From: Sphingomonas abietis
Lineage (GTDB): Bacteria > Pseudomonadota > Alphaproteobacteria > Sphingomonadales > Sphingomonadaceae
NCBI RefSeq assembly: GCF_027625475.1
Contig: NZ_CP115174.1
Location: 4,113,501-4,177,500 of the forward strand
DNA: 64,000 nt
Direction: 5' to 3'
Shown: in pieces, positions 25,028 to 32,800 of the stretch
How the letters are laid out: every line of letters begins with the position of its first letter
How positions within the stretch are numbered: position 1 is the first letter of the stretch
Translations under genes and position numbers: made by a program
The notes under the pieces: generated by a model
Seen by the model: the letters and a program-made list of their open reading frames with translations, nothing else
Database searches by the model: none
What the model was told of the DNA's origin: nothing

Positions 25028-25120
25028 TCTCGCTTGCATCCGGCGGCGACGTGTGACAAATAGCGAACGTCAGTCATTGCGCCCGCAGCCGGAAACGGCG
25101 AGCGGGCGTTGCTGTGTCTA

Positions 25121-25195
25121 GCCCTTGTAGCTCAGCGGTAGAGCACCCGCCTTGTAAGCGGGCGGTCCTCGGTTCGATCCCGAGCGTGGGCTCCA
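25121..25195 (+). tRNA. tRNA-Thr(TGT) carried by the island
   Basis: A 75-nt cloverleaf with encoded CCA (25193-25195). The D-stem GCTC/GAGC, anticodon stem CCCGC/GCGGG with loop CTTGTAA (anticodon TGT), and T-stem CTCGG/CCGAG with loop TTCGATC all pair. The acceptor stem has a T-T mismatch at the fifth pair. It stands alone inside the prophage remnant, so it may be phage-carried. Confidence 0.9.
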
Positions 25196-25234
25196 TCATC
25201 AGGTGGCTGGCTATCCGGGTCGCGCGGAACCTTG

Positions 25235-25654
25235 CTATTTCAGCCGGGGTCGCTTGAATACCATCTCGCTATTGTCCCAAATACGACGCCGGTCTTCCTC
25301 GCGCAGATGAAGCAAGAATGTTTCTCGCCCGCCTGTCGGCGACTGGCCGGTGGACGTGCGGCATGCCGTCGGATCGATTTCCGTTTCGAACTGGATGCCA
25401 TAGCCTTTCGGCGCACACCGTTTCACAATGGCCCGCACGTGATCCACGCCGCGGAAGCTGATGACGATGAAATCCCCGATGTTCAGCGCTTCTGAGGTTT
25501 CGAGCAAGGCGCCGGTCGGCGAGATGTTTCGTATCCTTCCGGACGACGACCTGCTTCGACTTTCCACCGTAGCGCCAAGGAAAATAGCTTCGCGAAGCGC
25601 TCGGCGCTTTGCGCTCGCCGTGCCACTCGCGGGGTCCTTGTAATCTTCATCCAT
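25235..25654 (-). CDS. PilZ-domain protein
   Basis: A 139-aa protein with the PilZ pattern: an Arg-rich RRALREAIFLGATV start, the NxSxxG motif in RIRNISPTGALLE (about 42-54), beta-strands IGDFIVISFRG and VRAIVKRCAPKGYGIQFE. PilZ domains bind cyclic-di-GMP; the upstream Arg motif is present but loosely spaced, so binding is likely rather than certain. It is a minus-strand gene in a mostly plus-strand segment, converging on the tRNA-Thr, and may be cargo. Confidence 0.78.
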   Translation of the reverse strand: MDEDYKDPASGTASAKRRALREAIFLGATVESRSRSSSGRIRNISPTGALLETSEALNIGDFIVISFRGVDHVRAIVKRCAPKGYGIQFETEIDPTACRTSTGQSPTGGRETFLLHLREEDRRRIWDNSEMVFKRPRLK

Positions 25655-25942
25655 GCGCCGATTCCTGCAACGCTTGAAAGATACCGCCGCACAGTTAACG
25701 CGCAGTTGACGAAGTCGCGGGTATTGCTGTTCAGGTGCGCTGGTTGGGCCGGCTCAAGCTCGCGGTCCCCACAGCTGAGCGAACCGGCCCTCGACGAAAT
25801 CGCCATTCTTTCATAACGATGTCAACGGGGCGAGCCGGCGCCGCTTATATCGGGACGCGAACGCCGGCTCTGGCCTTATCTCGGGGTGTGAGATTCGGTT
25901 GATCGAGCCGTAGCGGCTTCCCTTGCAAGCATCAACGCGTCA

Positions 25943-25975
25943 AGCCGGCAGCGCATTTAGGGCACGCTGCCGGCT
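25943..25975. terminator. Strong 11-bp-stem hairpin in intergenic DNA
   Basis: AGCCGGCAGCG (25943-25953) pairs perfectly with CGCTGCCGGCT (25965-25975) around an 11-nt loop. The 484-bp stretch from 25655 to 26138 holds no clear gene apart from a short stretch (about 26055-26145) that reads like the 3' end of a small phage gene. The hairpin could be a terminator (no U-run) or a structured RNA. GCCGGCTCTGGCC also occurs about 100 bp upstream. Confidence 0.4.
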
Positions 25976-26138
25976 CTGGCCATTCCCGCGGACCAATGCG
26001 AAATGGTTACGTCTGGCCTACCGCCTTTCCGGCGCGCAGTCCCATCTAAATTGGAGGCGAGATGCACGCGAGAAGTCGAGAGACGCATAGAGGAGGTGGA
26101 GCACATCTGCGCCGAGGCTCGCGCGCTGGTGCGCGGAC

Positions 26139-27881
26139 GTGGTTGAGCGGCTCCGTGGTGGCGCAGGTCAGAGACAGCGCATCCGACGCCTCAAGGCCGA
26201 GCCGCTATGTCGCCGATGCAAGGCAAAGTGGCTGATCACGGCCGCCACCGTGCCCGACCAACCGCTAACCGACGACGCCGGCAACACGATGATCGATGTC
26301 ACCGGCGACAACATCCGCCACCCGCTGATCGACCAGATAAAAACGCAAGCCTCGGCAGGCTCTGTGGCGGGATCAGTCGTCCGCCTCGTACCCTCCGAGG
26401 AGCCCGAATATGTCGTCGAGGATGACGCTCGCAATATCCTGCTTCGGGTCACCGGCGATGATATCGAGCATCCCGTCATCGACCAGGTGAAGGCCGTCGC
26501 CGCGCGGATCAAATCCCTTCCATCGTCGGCGCCTCAAGTGGTTTTCGAGGACGATATTGGCAATATTCTCGGGAGCCTCAGCGAGAACGATTTTGTGCAT
26601 CCATATGCCGCCCGCACCACCCGGGCGGCACTGGCCGGCGTTCGCGCCATGAGTGGCGGTGTTCGCGACCCGAAGTGGGACCCCATCCAGGCGCTTTCAG
26701 AAATTTTTCATATCGTACTGTATGGCCAGTCCAATTCGGTTGGTTGGGGCGCGGCTCAGGTCATCCGGACCTTGCCACTAGCCTATGGGTTGCGGTTTTC
26801 GACTGGCGTGCGCGCGCAGGACGGAGCCGGTACAGCAGCGGTCAATCATCCGGCTTTGACCCCTCTCCTCGAAACTCAGTTCGGCGGCATTTACGGGTAT
26901 GGTGAGACCCAGGCCACTGCACTGGTGATGATGATCGCGCAGCTCCTGTGGGAGGAGGATGGGATTGACATCACAGGCGGAGCGCTCGGCAAAATCCTTG
27001 TCTCGGCACCCGGCGAGCAAGGCGTGTCCCTGATCAACCGCTCATCGGGGACCAAGTATTTTCAGCAGCTCGAAGACGACATCACCTATGGTCGGTCTCT
27101 TTCCGACGCAGCAGCGTTATCCTATTCAGCGGGAGCGCTGATTGAGATCGGTGGCGAGAGCGAATATGACGCGAACACGTCACGCGCAACGTATGCAGGG
27201 CAACTTCGGCAGCTTCGTTCGGATGTCCAGTCATGGGGGCAGGGCGTCGCCGGCACGGCGAGCCCGCTACCTCTGTTCCTCGCGCAGGTGTCGACGCATC
27301 TGACCTATAATCGGGCTACGCCGACTTCGGCGCTCGCGCAGATCGATGTTGCCGCCGACGACAACATCTGCCTCGCTTGCCCGACCTACTTCTTGCCGTT
27401 TTGGCCCGATAATCTCCATTATCCACCAGCCGGCCGCGACTGGATGGGCGCGTATCTCGGCCTCGCGATCAAGCGTTGGCTCTGGGACGGCGTTAAGCCC
27501 TTGCCGCTTTTGCCGCAGCATATCAGCGTCATTGGCAAGACGATCATCCTCAAGTTCAATTTGGCGAAACAACGCAAACTGGTGTTCGACACCACCACTC
27601 TCGCCGCTCAGACCAACATGGGCTTCCAGGTGGTCGATAGCGCGGGTAACGCGCTGACGATCGCGGCGGCACCCCGCATTGTGGGCGCTGATCGCATTGC
27701 CATTCAGATGAGCGCCGTACCGGCAGCCGGCTTCCAGGTCCGATACGCTTGGGTAGGTGTCGGCAGCGTGGCTGGCGGCAATCTGCGCGATAATCGGGGA
27801 GACGACATTGTCTTCGACCGCAACGGGTCTGCGAACCGCATGGACAATTGGGTACCGATTTTTCAGCAAGGAGCTTCATGA
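26139..27881 (+). CDS. HNH fragment fused to SGNH-type tail spike
   Basis: This 580-residue ORF is a chimera. Residues 1-40 (QRQRIRRLKAEPLCRRCKAK...ITAATVPD) match the N-terminus of a phage HNH endonuclease up to its first Cys pair and the usual ValxAsp(His). From residue 41 it is a tail-spike-like protein with three repeats of DDAGN...VTGDNI.HP.IDQ (about 44-71, 94-121, 137-164) and an SGNH/SASA esterase domain: LYGQSNS (about 194-200) and WPDNLHYP holding a DxxH pair. The start is a GTG. The spike probably deacetylates surface polysaccharide; the HNH part cannot work. Confidence 0.75.
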   Translation: MVERLRGGAGQRQRIRRLKAEPLCRRCKAKWLITAATVPDQPLTDDAGNTMIDVTGDNIRHPLIDQIKTQASAGSVAGSVVRLVPSEEPEYVVEDDARNILLRVTGDDIEHPVIDQVKAVAARIKSLPSSAPQVVFEDDIGNILGSLSENDFVHPYAARTTRAALAGVRAMSGGVRDPKWDPIQALSEIFHIVLYGQSNSVGWGAAQVIRTLPLAYGLRFSTGVRAQDGAGTAAVNHPALTPLLETQFGGIYGYGETQATALVMMIAQLLWEEDGIDITGGALGKILVSAPGEQGVSLINRSSGTKYFQQLEDDITYGRSLSDAAALSYSAGALIEIGGESEYDANTSRATYAGQLRQLRSDVQSWGQGVAGTASPLPLFLAQVSTHLTYNRATPTSALAQIDVAADDNICLACPTYFLPFWPDNLHYPPAGRDWMGAYLGLAIKRWLWDGVKPLPLLPQHISVIGKTIILKFNLAKQRKLVFDTTTLAAQTNMGFQVVDSAGNALTIAAAPRIVGADRIAIQMSAVPAAGFQVRYAWVGVGSVAGGNLRDNRGDDIVFDRNGSANRMDNWVPIFQQGAS

Positions 27882-28630
27882 TGGGTAAGATTTCGATCCG
27901 GGCGCCGGGCGTCCTATCCAATCCGCGCTATGGAAAAAATCTGCCGCTCGCCGATCCTGCGAGTGCAGCTTATGCGATGTATTTCCACGGATCGGGATAC
28001 GGATCTGACCCGCTCGCCGACTTGAGCGGCAACGGGCGGAATCTCGTCATGACGGGCGCTAACGCTCCCGCCGCCAAGGCGACAATCCTCAACAGCGCAA
28101 ACTATCTCACCACGCCGTTTACTGTCGCTCAGGCGGCAACCCGAACGGGCGCGGTCACACTGGTGTGTCTCGCGCAAGTGCCGGCGAACACCAACGGGTG
28201 CCTCATGAGCGCCGGGCCAGGGCGGCAAAATCAGCACGATATCGAGCTTCTGGCGCCAGATGCTTTCCCAACCCGGACCTTCCAATGGACCGGCAGCAGC
28301 AATGTTGGACCGGCATCGGTCAACAGCAAAGATGCTACGCGCGGCGTCACCTACGAGTGTTCGGCAGGCATCTTCGCGCCTGCGTATGTCCAGGCGCTTC
28401 GTAAAAAGCCGGGCGTAGCGACGGAGACGACTGGCTCACAATCTATAAGCCCGGCCGTGACCATCGGCTCTACCGACCGCGCGCTTCGGATTGGCGGCGA
28501 TTATGGTACGACCACCGGCGACGTCAGCATGGCGATCAGCGCCGTCTATGACGCTGCACTGACCATTGCCCAGATCGAGGCGGTGTTCGCCGACCTGCTC
28601 AATCTTCGGACGGCTTACGGCCTAGCTTGA
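27878..28630 (+). CDS. LamG-like lectin, tail or spike protein
   Basis: A protein of about 250 aa with the pattern of a concanavalin-A-like jelly roll: PLADLSGNGRNLVMTGANAP, beta-rich middle, and VYDAALTIAQIEAVFADLLNLR at the C-terminus, the common ending of LamG-type repeats. Its ATG overlaps the upstream stop (ATGA) after an AAGGAG site, so it is co-translated with the esterase-like spike. Probably glycan binding at the particle surface. Confidence 0.7.
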   Translation: MMGKISIRAPGVLSNPRYGKNLPLADPASAAYAMYFHGSGYGSDPLADLSGNGRNLVMTGANAPAAKATILNSANYLTTPFTVAQAATRTGAVTLVCLAQVPANTNGCLMSAGPGRQNQHDIELLAPDAFPTRTFQWTGSSNVGPASVNSKDATRGVTYECSAGIFAPAYVQALRKKPGVATETTGSQSISPAVTIGSTDRALRIGGDYGTTTGDVSMAISAVYDAALTIAQIEAVFADLLNLRTAYGLA

Positions 28631-28680
28631 GCTGGGCCCTCGAAAGGGGCGGGATTCGCGTGCCACAGATCGCGTGCTGC

Positions 28681-28938
28681 TTATCGATACGCATTCTGCC
28701 ACGCTTCGACGTCTTGTTTCTCCACATGGATTTGGACGTCGACGAACCGCAATATAGCAGATTTCAAAGCGAATACATCCGCGGCATTCGCTATTTCAGT
28801 GCGGATATCCTGCATAAGCCGGAGGCGATCCTCCTGCGTATTTGGGGCGTCGGTCACAGAAATATCCCTACTATCGCCGGCCATTCGTTCATCCTTCGCA
28901 AGCTCGGAACTGTTCGCGAACTGGCCAATTTCTAGCAC
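28681..28938 (-). CDS. Small helical protein, unknown
   Basis: An ORF of up to 85 codons (GTG start at 28938), or 67 from an ATG at 28884 that has AAGGA just upstream. The product is charged and helical (EDRLRLMQDIRTEIANAADVFALKSAILRFVDVQIHVEKQD). It is opposite in direction to its neighbours. No family recognised. Confidence 0.45.
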   Translation of the reverse strand: MLEIGQFANSSELAKDERMAGDSRDISVTDAPNTQEDRLRLMQDIRTEIANAADVFALKSAILRFVDVQIHVEKQDVEAWQNAYR

Positions 28939-28954
28939 GCACCGTTAATCTTTC

Positions 28955-28973
28955 CACACTTTTGTAAAGTGTG
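28955..28973. terminator. Perfect 8-bp hairpin between convergent and late genes
   Basis: CACACTTT and AAAGTGTG flank a 3-nt loop, followed on the plus strand by TTTG. It could end transcription of the spike genes or serve as an operator for the genes that follow. Confidence 0.4.
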
Positions 28974-29042
28974 TTTGTCCGCGGACGGCGCGGCTCCTCA
29001 AAGAAGGACATCCCCCATGACGACCCGAAAGGGGCGCCGCTC

Positions 29043-29600
29043 GTGAGCGTCGCCAACAGCATGGCCGCGTGCGCGCTCGCATCCGGCCCGCCCGCGCTGT
29101 CGCCGCCCAGCTTCGAGGGGCACGACTGGCTCTATATCCTCAACCTCTTCGTCTTCCTCGCCGGTACGGGCGTCTGCGCCATGCTGTTCCTCAAGCTGGC
29201 GACCGACAGCGTTCGGTGCCTCCTCGCCCCGGAGAACAGCCCCGATCACGACGGATGGTCGTCGCCTATCCAGCTCTACCGGCGGATCGGCATGCTGTGG
29301 TCATTCGCCTTCGCTCTGCGATGCTTTGCCGAGATGCAGAGTCTGTGGCGATGGGGACCGCTGGACGCGCACGGCGATGGTCGCGGCATGGCGCTCAAAC
29401 GGATGCTCGATCCAATCAGCGCCGACATCGGCTTCCTCGGCCTGGCGCTGCTATTCCTGAGCTTGCCAGGGATCACATACCAGCTCCGCAAGGAGCCGCA
29501 CCCGATCAACATGTGGATCAGCTTGCCGCTGCTCAAACGACCTGGGGGACTGGTCCTATGCTATTTGGGTTGCGCCATCGCCGTGGTCGTTTTCCGGTGA
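29043..29600 (+). CDS. Phage membrane protein, 4-5 TM segments
   Basis: A protein of about 185 aa from a GTG at 29043 (GAAAGGGG upstream). Hydrophobic segments include WLYILNLFVFLAGTGVCAMLFLKLA, GMLWSFAFALRCFAEM, IGFLGLALLFLSLPGI and GGLVLCYLGCAIAVVVF. Its TGA overlaps the next GTG. It lies just before the endolysin, so a holin-related or membrane accessory role is possible, but no family is recognised. Confidence 0.6.
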   Translation: MSVANSMAACALASGPPALSPPSFEGHDWLYILNLFVFLAGTGVCAMLFLKLATDSVRCLLAPENSPDHDGWSSPIQLYRRIGMLWSFAFALRCFAEMQSLWRWGPLDAHGDGRGMALKRMLDPISADIGFLGLALLFLSLPGITYQLRKEPHPINMWISLPLLKRPGGLVLCYLGCAIAVVVFR

Positions 29601-30001
29601 AGCTCGCGGCTGTCGGGCTCACGATCGGAGCCAGCGCGGCGGTCGCCTCGGATCGCATCACGCCTGTCCAGCCGATGACGGGCAGCGCACTCGGCTACGA
29701 GTTCGACTGGGGCCCGATGATCGCCGGCCTGCTGGCCTGCCTCGCGGTGCGGTTCTACGTCAGCAAAACAGAGCCGGAGCACCGCTGGACGGTCGACGCG
29801 CCTGTTACGCTGCTCACCCTGTTCTTCACCTTCGCGTTCATTCAGTCCTTGCGGCCGATTCCGCTTGTTGCGCTCGGCTACGGCACCGGCCTTGGCGCAT
29901 TCGGTGTCGGCATCATCCGGGTGGCGCTCGCCTTCGTGCAGCGCAACCTCGGCCCGCTCGGCGACGATAGCGACGACGTACCGAAGCCGCCCAGCGCCTA
30001 A
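29597..30001 (+). CDS. Phage membrane protein, holin candidate
   Basis: A protein of about 134 aa from a GTG overlapping the previous stop (GTGA). An N-terminal hydrophobic segment (KLAAVGLTIGASAAVAS) may be a signal anchor; others are MIAGLLACLAVRFYV, APVTLLTLFFTFAFIQSL and LVALGYGTGLGAFGVGIIRVALAF. The C-terminus is acidic (GDDSDDVPKPP). Position directly upstream of the endolysin makes a holin-like role plausible. Confidence 0.6.
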   Translation: MKLAAVGLTIGASAAVASDRITPVQPMTGSALGYEFDWGPMIAGLLACLAVRFYVSKTEPEHRWTVDAPVTLLTLFFTFAFIQSLRPIPLVALGYGTGLGAFGVGIIRVALAFVQRNLGPLGDDSDDVPKPPSA

Positions 30002-30007
30002 GAAAAA

Positions 30008-30037
30008 GGGCCCCGCGGCTTAGGGAACGCGGGGCTC
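30008..30037 (+). terminator. Hairpin after the membrane-protein pair
   Basis: GCCCCGCG (30010-30017) pairs with CGCGGGGC (30028-30035), followed by TCAGTTTACGG. It sits just after the stop at 30001, consistent with a terminator or an RNA processing point before the endolysin. Confidence 0.5.
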
Positions 30038-30139
30038 AGTTTACGGACGCACCGCACGGCACCCTCGAAGATGGGCCGCGCGACGGATGGGTCGCCTTGC
30101 GTCTCGATCGCCACCGTACACGTTATTCAGGAGATTTCC

Positions 30140-30658
30140 ATGACCCCACTCGCATGGGGGCGAAAAGTCTCGCCCGCATTCCGTGACCGCGTGCGCGCCA
30201 TTGCCGACGGCCTCGGCTGCTCGGCCTCCGATCTCATGGCCTGCATGGCATGGGAGACTGGCCGCACCTTCTCCCCGTCCGTTCGCAATGGCGCGGGTTC
30301 AGGGGCTGTCGGCCTCATCCAGTTCATGCCGCAAACGGCGGGGCAATTGCATACGACCACGGCCAAGCTCGCAGCGCTGACGGCCGAGCAGCAGCTGGAC
30401 TACGTCGACCTCTATTTCCGTCCCTACCGGGGGCGACTGCACAACCTCGGCGACCTCTATTGCGCGATCCTCTGGCCGGCCGGCGTCGGCAAGCCGGACA
30501 GTACGGTGCTGTTCGGCAAGGGCGGGGCCAACCCCAAGCTCTATCTCCAGAACGCCGGGCTGGATCTCGACCACGATGGTGACATCACGCGCGGCGAAGT
30601 GACCGCGAAGGTTCAAGCGTTGCTGGCTCAAGGCCTTCTGGCAGCGAACGCGGCATGA
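30140..30658 (+). CDS. Endolysin, transglycosylase-like, with EF-hand
   Basis: A protein of about 172 aa with the lysozyme/SLT-like core AWETGRTFSPSVRNGAGSGAVGLIQFMPQTA (about 36-66), where Glu in AWETG is the expected catalytic acid. The C-terminal part holds DLDHDGDITRGE (about 143-154), a good EF-hand calcium loop. There is a CAGGAG site before the ATG and no signal peptide, so export needs a holin. It should cut peptidoglycan during lysis; calcium may stabilise it. Confidence 0.82.
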   Translation: MTPLAWGRKVSPAFRDRVRAIADGLGCSASDLMACMAWETGRTFSPSVRNGAGSGAVGLIQFMPQTAGQLHTTTAKLAALTAEQQLDYVDLYFRPYRGRLHNLGDLYCAILWPAGVGKPDSTVLFGKGGANPKLYLQNAGLDLDHDGDITRGEVTAKVQALLAQGLLAANAA

Positions 30659-30828
30659 CCGCCCTTTGGCTTGCTGAATAGCACCACCAGCCCAAGGCGC
30701 GCCGCCTCCTGCGCAATGTCGGTCTGCCGACGATCCATATACCTCCCGATAGCAGCCAGGGCCAATCCATCCATGACGAGGCCTCTGAGCAAGACTCGCT
30801 CGTCATCGCTCCACGGGCGCCCTGGCAT
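30628..30828 (-). CDS. Small homeodomain-like/GcrA-like HTH protein
   Basis: A protein of about 66 aa (MPGRPWSDDERVLLRGLVMDGLALAAIGRYMDRRQTDIAQEAARLGL). The W-S-D-D-E-R start and spaced helices match the homeodomain-like HTH seen in GcrA and similar small regulators. It converges on the endolysin and overlaps its last 31 bp. A GTG three codons upstream (30837) is an alternative start. Confidence 0.6.
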   Translation of the reverse strand: MPGRPWSDDERVLLRGLVMDGLALAAIGRYMDRRQTDIAQEAARLGLVVLFSKPKGGHAAFAARRP

Positions 30829-30863
30829 CTTTACCACTGATCACCCCCAGAAAGGATAAAACC

Positions 30864-31304
30864 ATGTCCATTGCCTCGACCCTCAAGAAGGCCCTCGGCT
30901 TCATCGCCGGGATCCTGATTCCCGGCGCATCCGCATCAACGACCGATCTCACGCATGCGATCCAGCAGGAAATCGCCGATGCGTTCGGCACGGCCGCCAC
31001 GGAACTCGCCCAGAAGCTGGCGCTCGACACGACCGGCATGACCGGATCGCAGAAGGTCTTCGCGATCGTCGACGCGCTGGTCGCGACGGCCGTGGCGCAG
31101 GGCATCAAGGCGGACGTCGCCATCATCGAGGCGGTCGCGCTCGATGTCGCCCAGGCCGCTTATCGTGCCACGCTCAAGAACCTCGAAAGCGGGCTCGTCG
31201 CGCTCGCCGCATCGATCACCAGCGCCGGCGGTCTCAAGGTCGTCACCACGCTCGTCGTCGACGGGATCGAGGCACTTGCCGCGCCGGAGTTGGCGGTCGC
31301 GTAA
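30864..31304 (+). CDS. Ala-rich phage protein downstream of endolysin
   Basis: A 146-aa Ala/Val-rich helical protein with a hydrophobic N-terminus (LKKALGFIAGILIPGASAS) and long amphipathic helices. There is an AGAAAGGA site upstream. It may be a lysis-cassette membrane-associated protein; no family recognised. A short ORF starting at 31304 (TAATG overlap, MCWLGRLVG) follows but degenerates and is not called. Confidence 0.6.
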   Translation: MSIASTLKKALGFIAGILIPGASASTTDLTHAIQQEIADAFGTAATELAQKLALDTTGMTGSQKVFAIVDALVATAVAQGIKADVAIIEAVALDVAQAAYRATLKNLESGLVALAASITSAGGLKVVTTLVVDGIEALAAPELAVA

Positions 31305-31447
31305 TGTGCTGGCTCGGCCGCCTTGTTGGCACCGAGCCTCCCAAGACTATCCAGATGGAACGCCCTGCGAGATTTTCGAAATTGAAGGCGCGATGCCTGA
31401 TAAGCATAAGTTATGCCGGACGGCATAACCCGTCCGGCATCGATAGT

Positions 31448-31669
31448 TCACTGCGTTCCGGTGCCGCCATAGATCTTTTCGCAAGTCGCGAAACAAGCCT
31501 CCAAGCGCGCTTCATCGGGGTTCGAGCCGGCTGGGCCGGAGAGGATCTTGCATGCGAGATTACATTGAGCCAGCGTCTCAGCAGATGCCGGAGCAACCGC
31601 AGCAACATTAAGGCCACCGACAACTGTGACAAACGTCGCCGCCGCCTTTACGAAAGACTTCATCGTCAT
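31448..31669 (-). CDS. Secreted twin-CxxxC mini-protein
   Basis: A 73-aa ORF (71 aa if the second Met is used) with a good signal peptide (MKSFVKAAATFVTVVGGLNVAAVAPASA) and a mature peptide of about 43 residues containing CNLAC and CFATC. Twin CxxxC motifs suggest a disulfide-bonded helical hairpin in the periplasm. Function unknown; it is isolated on the minus strand. Confidence 0.65.
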   Translation of the reverse strand: MTMKSFVKAAATFVTVVGGLNVAAVAPASAETLAQCNLACKILSGPAGSNPDEARLEACFATCEKIYGGTGTQ

Positions 31670-31809
31670 ACGATTACCCCGTGTCCACCCCCCGGGGAAC
31701 GTTAATTCCGACCTAATAGTGCTCCCAGTCTAAAGGTTAGTCAACCTCGCAAACAGTGCGCTTCTCCAAGATTCACACGATTCCTCCAGACCCGATCGCG
31801 CCGGTTCAA

Positions 31810-31989
31810 TCAGGCTTTCCAGCCTTCAAATGGATGGTTTAGCGTCGACTGCGCAAGCCAAGGGCCGCCTTTAGTGTTCTTGACCACATGGCATCGACAC
31901 CGACGACAATATGAAAACCACACGCCATCGTGGGCGGTCGCTTCAGACCAATCGCCGACGTGGCCGAAGATTTTGCAGGATAGCGGCAT
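31810..31989 (-). CDS. DUF1660-like small zinc-ribbon prophage protein
   Basis: A protein of about 59 aa (MPLSCKIFGHVGDWSEATAHDGVWFSYCRRCRCHVVKNTKGGPW). The CKIFGH start and CRRC pair form the metal-binding pattern seen in short prophage proteins of this kind. The start at 31989 is preferred over 32019 because the family begins at this Met. Confidence 0.65.
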   Translation of the reverse strand: MPLSCKIFGHVGDWSEATAHDGVWFSYCRRCRCHVVKNTKGGPWLAQSTLNHPFEGWKA

Positions 31990-32148
31990 GGCAAACCTCA
32001 ACGCGCTGCTTATCAACAATCTCTCTTATAGCACGCCGCGGAAATCCGCTGCATCGCGGCAACGAAACGTTGGATTGCAGCGATGAAGCGAGTGGGTTAA
32101 CGCTTGTTGCAATCGGAGCGGCAGGGTCCGACGTGGAGAGAGAGAAAG

Positions 32149-32250
32149 ATGCTTGTCACGGGAAATCCGATCGCTGGATTGCTAAACGCTGCGGGGATCA
32201 CATTGGCCATTTATGCGATATTGGGATCGCTAGTCTATTTTGCGGCATGA
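32149..32250 (+). CDS. Hidden 33-aa single-TM protein
   Basis: An ORF of 33 codons (MLVTGNPIAGLLNAAGITLAIYAILGSLVYFAA) with a GGAGAGAGAGAAAG ribosome site 3 nt upstream. One membrane helix covers residues about 14-32. The short length keeps it below usual gene-calling cutoffs. An 11-codon ORF starts at its stop (ATGA overlap) but is too short to call. Confidence 0.6.
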   Translation: MLVTGNPIAGLLNAAGITLAIYAILGSLVYFAA

Positions 32251-32577
32251 TGGCAGTATGGCAGCCAAGTGACGGGCGTTAGACAACGCTCGGGACAAGC
32301 AATCTGCATCGGTGGCTGTTATGGATTGAACCGGAAGGTCCCGCCCGCCGGTGCTTCAGGGAAGCAGACGGGACCTATACGCGAACCGCCCATACGCTGG
32401 CGGCCCGCGCACTATGCCAACGGTCGCCTTGCTCGGTGATGAATGCGAAAGACCCCGCTTGCCGAACGTTGCGTATAAAACAACAAGCGGGGCCAGCGCA
32501 GTTTAGGGCAGAGCCACCCTATCAACGCAATCAAGATCGATTGGTTGCCGTAGCCCACTCCCAACCGCAGCAGGCAG
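32251..32577. other. Gene-poor stretch
   Basis: About 330 bp without a supportable gene. It contains GC-rich inverted segments near 32330-32390 and a run of AT-richer DNA around 32460-32490. Nothing else seen. Confidence 0.5.
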
Positions 32578-32769
32578 TTAGGTAGTTCCGTCGCTGTCTT
32601 TCCACCCAATTTTAAGTCGAGCCGTGACTATCTGTGCGTTCTGAAGAACATACATGGTCTTGCCGGTTTTCAGGTGAACCAACGTACCGGTTTCCCTCGT
32701 TTCGACATCGGTTACATCATCCGCTGCTATCTGGATTCGCGTGCCATCGGACAAAGTAAGGCGGATCAT
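32578..32769 (-). CDS. Small beta-rich protein, unknown
   Basis: A protein of about 63 aa (MIRLTLSDGTRIQIAADDVTDVETRETGTLVHLKTGKTMYVLQNAQIVTARL) that reads as a compact beta-barrel-like fold, similar in pattern to short flagellar FlbD-type or RNA-binding domains. A longer start up to 32982 is possible but overlaps the HIRAN gene. Function unknown. Confidence 0.55.
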   Translation of the reverse strand: MIRLTLSDGTRIQIAADDVTDVETRETGTLVHLKTGKTMYVLQNAQIVTARLKIGWKDSDGTT

Positions 32770-32800
32770 CGTACTGACTTGGTGGCCTTGGATTTCAGAT

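Noticed and set aside
31304..31705. 133-codon ORF starting MCWLGRLVG
   Set aside because: Only the first dozen residues look natural; the rest overlaps the secreted mini-protein on the other strand and has no domain.
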